64,000 nt of DNA from Glaciimonas sp. PCH181 (lineage in GTDB: Bacteria > Pseudomonadota > Gammaproteobacteria > Burkholderiales > Burkholderiaceae_D), in NCBI RefSeq assembly GCF_003056055.1, contig NZ_PYFP01000001.1:496001-560000 (forward strand), read 5' to 3'. Position 1 is the stretch's first letter. Every line of letters begins with the position of its first letter. The notes under the pieces were generated by a model, which saw only the letters and a list, made by a program, of their open reading frames with translations, was not told where the DNA came from and did no database searches. Of the stretch, positions 59,490-64,000 are shown one piece after another. The translations under genes and the position numbers were made by a program.

Positions 59490-60281
59490 ATGATGATGAC
59501 CCTTGGCGTCGGTTTCAGTGGGATTGTAGTTCTGGTCATCGCGGTGATAGCGCTTTCCGCCATCCGCGTCATGCGCGAATATGAACGCGGGGTCATCTTC
59601 ATGTTGGGCCGGTTCTGGAAAGTGAAGGGGCCGGGGTTGGTGTTGCTGATTCCCGGGATTCAGCAAATGGTTAGAGTCGATTTGCGTACCGTCGTATTCG
59701 ATGTGCCGCCGCAGGATGTGATCACCCGCGACAATGTCTCGGTCAAGGTGAATGCGGTCGTGTATTTTCGGATTGTTGATCCGGAGAAGTCCGTGATTCA
59801 AGTGGTCAGATTTTTTGATGCTACCAGCCAGTTGGCGCAGACGACTTTGCGCTCGGTGCTTGGTAAACATGAACTGGATGAGTTGTTATCCGAACGCGAA
59901 AGGCTTAATCTGGACATTCAGAAAGTGCTGGATTCGCAAACCGATGCTTGGGGAATCAAAGTGTCTACCGTTGAAATTAAACATGTCGATATTAACGAAA
60001 CAATGATTCGCGCCATCGCCCGCCAGGCGGAGGCCGAACGTGAACGCCGCGCCAAGATCATTCATGCCGAAGGTGAATTGCAAGCCTCGGAAAAGCTTCT
60101 GCAAGCAGCGCAAATGCTGGCCCAGCAGCCACAAGCGATGCAATTGCGTTATCTGCAAACGCTGACCAACATCGCGGGAGATAAGAGTTCGACGATTATT
60201 TTCCCGGTGCCGATGGACATTTTCACAATACTGGCAAATGCAAAAGGGGATACCTTGCCAGAGCAAAGTCACTTGTTATAG
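59490..60281 (+). CDS. Slipin (SPFH/stomatin-like membrane protein)
   Basis: 263 aa. One N-terminal helix ([20 protein letters not shown]) anchors an SPFH domain with [14 protein letters not shown] and [20 protein letters not shown], followed by a helical tail ([20 protein letters not shown]). The frame is open upstream inside nfeD, but cag-gagag ahead of ATG 59490 gives the start. It is the partner and likely substrate/scaffold of the NfeD protease. Confidence 0.92.
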   Translation: MMMTLGVGFSGIVVLVIAVIALSAIRVMREYERGVIFMLGRFWKVKGPGLVLLIPGIQQMVRVDLRTVVFDVPPQDVITRDNVSVKVNAVVYFRIVDPEKSVIQVVRFFDATSQLAQTTLRSVLGKHELDELLSERERLNLDIQKVLDSQTDAWGIKVSTVEIKHVDINETMIRAIARQAEAERERRAKIIHAEGELQASEKLLQAAQMLAQQPQAMQLRYLQTLTNIAGDKSSTIIFPVPMDIFTILANAKGDTLPEQSHLL

Positions 60282-60431
60282 TGCAGTAAGCAACGCTACC
60301 AAAATTCATCAATTTGATCATTAGCATTAAAATTTACATTCAGTTTTCCTGCGAAATGGGTTTGAGATTTTTCGTTGTCTGACTGTTTATTCTTGCTTAT
60401 TCCTAATTGTTTTGTCATCCATGGAGGAAGT

Positions 60432-61454
60432 ATGTCGCTATCCGAACAAGACCTGGCGCAAACCGTTGCCGTACTAATAGCACCCGGCAAAGGTATTCTT
60501 GCGGCCGACGAAAGCACTGGCACCATTGAGAAGCGTTTCACTGCCGTGAATGTGGCATCCACAAAGGAAAGTCGACGCGATTATCGGGAGTTATTGTTCT
60601 CCACGCCGGGATTGGGCGACTTCATCAGCGGCGTGATTCTTTACGAAGAAACGCTCAGGCAAAAAAATACCGCCGGGGTACCACTTTCCGCAGTGTTGAC
60701 GGCACAGGGAATATTAACCGGCATCAAAGTCGACACAGGCACGGTGGCGCTGCCCGGCTTCCCCGGCGAGAAAATTACCCAGGGGCTGGATGGTCTTGCA
60801 CAACGTCTGAGCGAATACAAACAATTAGGCGCGAGCTTTGCCAAATGGCGGGCGGTCATCGCCATCGGCGCTGGCATTCCTACGTCAGAGGGGATCGCTA
60901 GCAATGCCTACACGCTTGCACGCTACGCCGCGCTGTGTCAGGAGGCGGGGATAGTTCCGATTGTCGAGCCAGAGGTTTTGATGGACGGCGACCATACCAT
61001 TACCACCTGTGAAAAGGTGACCGAGCAAGTACTGCATGCGGTATTTCATGCCCTGCATCAGCAGCGCGTCATGCTGGAGTACATGTTGCTGAAACCGAAT
61101 ATGGTGGTGCCCGGCGCGACATGCTCAGAGCGAAGTTCGGCGCAGCTAATCGCACAAGCAACCCTTAGCTGTCTGCGGCGCACGGTGCCAGCAGCGGTGC
61201 CGGGCATCAATTTTCTGTCTGGCGGACAAACCGATGCTGCCGCCACGTCTAATTTGAATGCGATGAACGCCGCTGGAAAGCAGCCTTGGAATGTGAGCTT
61301 CTCGTATGGGCGTGCGCTGCAGGCCTCGGCGATAAAAGTTTGGGGAGGTGCAGTCGGGAATAAAGAGGCCGCGCAACAAGCGCTATATTTGCGTGCGCGT
61401 TTGAATAGTGCGGCGGTGCAGGGAAACTACGCGGCGGCGATGGAGGAGGAATAA
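60432..61454 (+). CDS. Fructose-bisphosphate aldolase, class I
   Basis: 340 aa, eukaryotic-type class I (Schiff-base) aldolase. GKGILAADESTGTIEKRF near the start, the Schiff-base lysine K221 in MLLKPNMVVPG and NFLSGGQTDAAATSNLNAM with the phosphate-binding loop. A ggagga site precedes ATG 60432; the longer open frame upstream has no site. Serves glycolysis or gluconeogenesis. Confidence 0.95.
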   Translation: MSLSEQDLAQTVAVLIAPGKGILAADESTGTIEKRFTAVNVASTKESRRDYRELLFSTPGLGDFISGVILYEETLRQKNTAGVPLSAVLTAQGILTGIKVDTGTVALPGFPGEKITQGLDGLAQRLSEYKQLGASFAKWRAVIAIGAGIPTSEGIASNAYTLARYAALCQEAGIVPIVEPEVLMDGDHTITTCEKVTEQVLHAVFHALHQQRVMLEYMLLKPNMVVPGATCSERSSAQLIAQATLSCLRRTVPAAVPGINFLSGGQTDAAATSNLNAMNAAGKQPWNVSFSYGRALQASAIKVWGGAVGNKEAAQQALYLRARLNSAAVQGNYAAAMEEE

Positions 61455-62060
61455 CAATAATTTACTCACGCGAATTCGAATATGTCTTTTAGCCTGCAGT
61501 TATTCAATCTATTGTTGATTTTGATATATATATTTATATGTTTACGCCGGATGCATATTTGAAAAAAATGGGGGAGCTTATTACTTTTCTAATTAATAAG
61601 AAGGATCGGCAAGCGTTTCCCGCACCCGCACCACAATAACCTACGCTCAGAAGTACGAGAATAGGTTCGTCCTATTCACGCGCTTCGGTCTTTTACTATG
61701 CAGGTCTAAGGCGAAAGCGCGACAAACATAGAAGCCAGACAACAGGTCTTATATCGTGGTGCCACTTTTTCGCTAGGCCATTACTAGGAACAAAATACAT
61801 CGCATCAACGGAATATGAGTAAATTTGTAATTAATTAATTAAACACATTTAATACCGCGCTTCGATAGGTCCAGATGACGGCTTATTGAAATCTCAGAAT
61901 CGCATGAATATGTAGAACAATCGGTAATTTATTTGACCGGAAAATGAGCTAATTTTGGAATATTAAAAGCGTATTTAAAATGTACTCTGACGCTGGTTCT
62001 TTTCTGCTTAGCCTTTCTATGAATAGATTAGGTATTGCGCAACTGTTTTGAAAGTACATC
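61455..62060. other. Gene-free region upstream of the EPIYA gene
   Basis: About 600 bp, AT-rich, with no supported coding region. Two ttcg tetramers 14 bp apart (61666-61669 and 61684-61687) recall a plant-inducible-promoter box, but the spacing is two bases short of the standard 16. No clear aldolase terminator was found. Confidence 0.4.
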
Positions 62061-63161
62061 ATGCTTAGTGTCACCTCCGCCGCTCGCCCTACCACAATAA
62101 CGAAATTTGTTACGGATAACCCGCTTCTGAATAAGACGTCCCGCTTGAAACAAATGTGTTCGACGAGCAGTTCCTCCGAAGTTAAAAGTTGCGCATCCCC
62201 AGTTCCTGATGGTTCTTCCCGTAAGCCCTTGGATTTCAGTTTGGTACGTACTTTGGTAGAGGGCGGGGCTGTCACTAAGGCGTCAGATAAATCGGCAATT
62301 GAGGATAATCTCATTCCGGCGGAGCGGAAAACGAGTTCTTCCAATTATGACGCACTGAAATTGAAGCACGCCAAAAACGATGTAGATAAACTTTCCAATG
62401 TTCTTCTCGAACTTTATACAGAAGAGGCTAAAGACCGGGCTGCAGAACAGTTATCAACTTGTGCGACGATATACGAGGCCGTTATTTTAAATGGTGCAGA
62501 TGAATTATTAGCTCTGGAATCATATGCAGCTAGTTTAAAATGCCTGGTTGATGAAAAAATAATTATCGTGAAATTAGAAAGAGAAGAAGCTAAATCTTTA
62601 AAGATTATTAAAACAGAAATAAATTATTTCTTAACAGCACTTAACAGTTCAGCTATGTTTGATAAGCTGGATACTGGCGTCAAAGCGGTAATTAATGAGG
62701 CAACTGCTGCTGTAAAGGTTAAAGAAACGCCTTTATCGGAGCTTTCGAGCTTGAGAGCAGCGCTCGAGTCAGTATTTGTCGACGCGCAAGCTATTCTAAC
62801 TAAAGAATGGACTCGATCCCCCCCTCAAATTCCTTCGGAAGGTGTTATCCCAGCAGAAAATTTTCTGAACGGAAAATCGTTAAAAAGCAATCAATCTAAG
62901 ATTTTTGGTAAGGTTACAAAGCTATTCAGTTCAAGTAAAACATCGCCCCCTGGCTCTCCAAAAAGTCCGGTAAGCGCAACTTCAAAATTTTATGCGGGAT
63001 TAGAAGTTAAGTTGCCCACGGCAACGACGCCAGTTAATGTAATTGCGGAAAAATTCCTTCCTTCTTCTCCTACTATTGAAAGTACCGAGCCAATTTACGC
63101 CACGGTGGCGCGTCGTCACCCTCCGAGCGCTCCAAAAGCGGTGGAAGCAACTGATCTTTAA
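62061..63161 (+). CDS. Candidate host-directed effector with a C-terminal EPIYA motif
   Basis: 366 aa, no known family, no signal peptide or membrane segment. The first 100 residues are Ser/Thr-rich and disorder-like (LSVTSAARPTTITKFVTDNP), as in type III effectors. Residues 100-260 are helical (NDVDKLSNVLLELYTEEAKD, EREEAKSLKIIKTEINYFL). A Ser/Pro-rich linker follows (SSSKTSPPGSPKSPVSATSK), and near the C-terminus TEPIYATVARRHPPSAP holds Tyr346 in a consensus EPIYA site. Such sites in CagA, BepD-F, Tarp and similar proteins are phosphorylated by host Src/Abl kinases and bind SH2 proteins. One site only. The ribosome binding site is weak (gaaag). No secretion genes are in the window. Confidence 0.65.
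   Translation: MLSVTSAARPTTITKFVTDNPLLNKTSRLKQMCSTSSSSEVKSCASPVPDGSSRKPLDFSLVRTLVEGGAVTKASDKSAIEDNLIPAERKTSSSNYDALKLKHAKNDVDKLSNVLLELYTEEAKDRAAEQLSTCATIYEAVILNGADELLALESYAASLKCLVDEKIIIVKLEREEAKSLKIIKTEINYFLTALNSSAMFDKLDTGVKAVINEATAAVKVKETPLSELSSLRAALESVFVDAQAILTKEWTRSPPQIPSEGVIPAENFLNGKSLKSNQSKIFGKVTKLFSSSKTSPPGSPKSPVSATSKFYAGLEVKLPTATTPVNVIAEKFLPSSPTIESTEPIYATVARRHPPSAPKAVEATDL
63087..63101 (+). other. EPIYA motif coding segment
   Basis: Codes for Glu-Pro-Ile-Tyr-Ala, residues 343-347, followed by Thr-Val. It matches the canonical first five positions exactly and the preferred hydrophobic residue at +3 from Tyr. Lies 20 residues before the stop in a proline-rich tail. Confidence 0.8.
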
Positions 63162-63198
63162 ATCTGCCCCAATTTCTATCTTGGTTTCTATATAGTCA

Positions 63199-63230
63199 AA
63201 AAACCACTGCCCGCAAAGGCAGTGGTTTTT
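63199..63230 (+). terminator. Terminator of the EPIYA gene
   Basis: Stem aaaccactgcc / ggcagtggttt around a 6-nt loop with a T-run, about 40 bp after the stop codon; the A-run on the left may let it also serve the convergent dehydrogenase gene. Confidence 0.88.
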
Positions 63231-63260
63231 CGTTTATATGTCTAGATCAACGTAAACAGC

Positions 63261-64000
63261 TTAGGTAGTTTCTATTGCCCGCATCTCGCGTGCCGCCACT
63301 GACAGCATCGCCAAATCCACGTTGCCGCCTAGCTGAAAATCGATTAACAGACGACGATAGCGCTCCAACTGCGGGCGATTCGCGGTTTGCCAGGCGACGA
63401 TCATCTCCGGTGACTGATTGATATCCGGCGATAGTTTGATCACGTTCGCGGTAAGAGAGCGTTGCAGCATCGTTAAGTCACTTTGCAAGGCTGTGCGCGC
63501 CAGCGTTTGCCAATGGCTGTCTACTGGCAAAGTGGCCGCACGTTCGCGCATCCAACCAAAATTCAGGTTGAGGTCTAATGCGAAATAAACTTGTGCCACC
63601 AATTCCAGGCTGCGACCCGTGATCGTCGCGACCTCTGCGATATCCAATACCGCGCCGATTAATTCCGCACTGGCGACACGGCGGGCCAAGGTTTCCGATA
63701 CCCCTGCCTGAGTGAGCGCAGTTTGTTTCGCTTTGAGAGCATCAGCGTCACTGGTATCCAGCAACGTCAGCAGTATCGGTCCAAGTTGATCGGCGGCAGG
63801 GCGGAAGCGGGCTACCGTGTCTTCGATCGTTTCTCCCTTTGCATGCCGATGCAGGAACCAGAAGCTAGCTTGCTCGATCAGGCGGCCGACTTCGATAAAC
63901 ATTTGTGCTTGCAATGCATCGGGCACCTGATTATCTAGCGCATCGATGTCATTCCAGATTTCCTCAAAGCCGAAGACATCGCGGGCGATCAGGCAAGCGC
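63261..64000 (-). CDS. NAD-specific glutamate dehydrogenase, C-terminal part (runs off the window)
   Basis: About 246 C-terminal residues of the large (about 1600-aa) bacterial NAD-glutamate dehydrogenase; the gene continues past the right edge. ARDVFGFEEIWNDIDALDNQ and VAQVYFALDLNLNFGWMRER are typical of the helical C-terminal region of this family. It oxidises glutamate to 2-oxoglutarate and ammonia. The frame stays open to 64000, so no start can be given. Confidence 0.88.
   Translation of the reverse strand, partial: ACLIARDVFGFEEIWNDIDALDNQVPDALQAQMFIEVGRLIEQASFWFLHRHAKGETIEDTVARFRPAADQLGPILLTLLDTSDADALKAKQTALTQAGVSETLARRVASAELIGAVLDIAEVATITGRSLELVAQVYFALDLNLNFGWMRERAATLPVDSHWQTLARTALQSDLTMLQRSLTANVIKLSPDINQSPEMIVAWQTANRPQLERYRRLLIDFQLGGNVDLAMLSVAAREMRAIETT

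Noticed and set aside
61666..61687. Plant-inducible-promoter (hrp) box upstream of the EPIYA gene
   Set aside because: The two ttcg units are 14 rather than 16 bases apart and no matching -10 element is at the expected distance.
1..64000. tRNA, rRNA, CRISPR array or prophage genes
   Set aside because: None recognised: no regularly spaced direct repeats, no rRNA blocks and no phage structural or integrase genes.

Overview
The window looks like a chromosome segment of a betaproteobacterium of the order Burkholderiales, most likely from the Oxalobacteraceae side. The reasons are protein-family content (a DUF2863-type protein, a TAXI-only binding protein, the large NAD-glutamate dehydrogenase, class I fructose-bisphosphate aldolase, a PqiABC-type system, DUF3820), moderate base composition and the style of the ribosome binding sites. 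The genus cannot be fixed from the sequence alone. No rRNA, tRNA, CRISPR array or prophage was seen.

Layout. 0.4-8.4 kb holds small metabolic and stress genes: an esterase, a DUF4118 membrane protein, a tandem-TOBE molybdate-binding protein, NAD-formate dehydrogenase with a LysR regulator, an aldo/keto reductase, an alpha/beta hydrolase, an isochorismatase-like hydrolase and AlkB. 8.5-13 kb is an ABC export cassette of the AttEFGH/LolCDE type with the two permeases fused. 13-20 kb holds a thioesterase, an acyltransferase, a membrane-anchored TAXI binding protein and a four-gene pqi operon with PqiA split in two. 20-28 kb is a TetR-controlled OMF-MFP-RND efflux operon followed by an unusual nested inverted repeat and a small secreted Cys-containing protein. 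28-33.7 kb holds a DUF2863-type gene, HU, an IS256-family element that landed in the HU terminator, a LysR/EamA divergent pair and a decayed hicAB toxin-antitoxin locus. 33.8-38.2 kb is an ABC-2 efflux operon (HlyD, ATPase, permease) abutting a LysR gene remnant and a PLP-dependent D-cysteine desulfhydrase/ACC deaminase-like gene. 38.4-46.7 kb holds ChaC, a divergent OMF // EmrA-EmrB system around a near-perfect 23-bp inverted repeat, an HxlR regulator, a PanE-like reductase, a LysE exporter and a HAD-like protein.

46.8-63.2 kb contains the most interesting material. A conserved block of one-carbon and central metabolism (gcvH-gcvP-sdaA-gcvT-lipA, then nfeD-slipin and class I aldolase) is bracketed by two unrecognised genes with long, Ser/Thr-rich, disordered-looking N-termini. 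One is strongly AT-rich (542 aa, minus strand). The other (366 aa, plus strand) ends with a textbook EPIYA-type tyrosine-phosphorylation motif (EPIYATV), the signature of CagA/Bep/Tarp-like effectors that are phosphorylated inside eukaryotic cells. This gene is my best candidate for a previously undescribed system: a host-directed effector in a bacterium whose surrounding genes are ordinary housekeeping genes. The window closes inside the C-terminus of an NAD-specific glutamate dehydrogenase.

How the genes work together: the gcv operon splits glycine (P, T and H proteins), LipA supplies the lipoyl group needed by GcvH, and SdaA deaminates the serine that is interconverted with glycine. Three separate multidrug-type efflux systems (RND, ABC-2, EmrAB) and two single-component exporters (EamA, LysE) make the middle of the window transport-rich.
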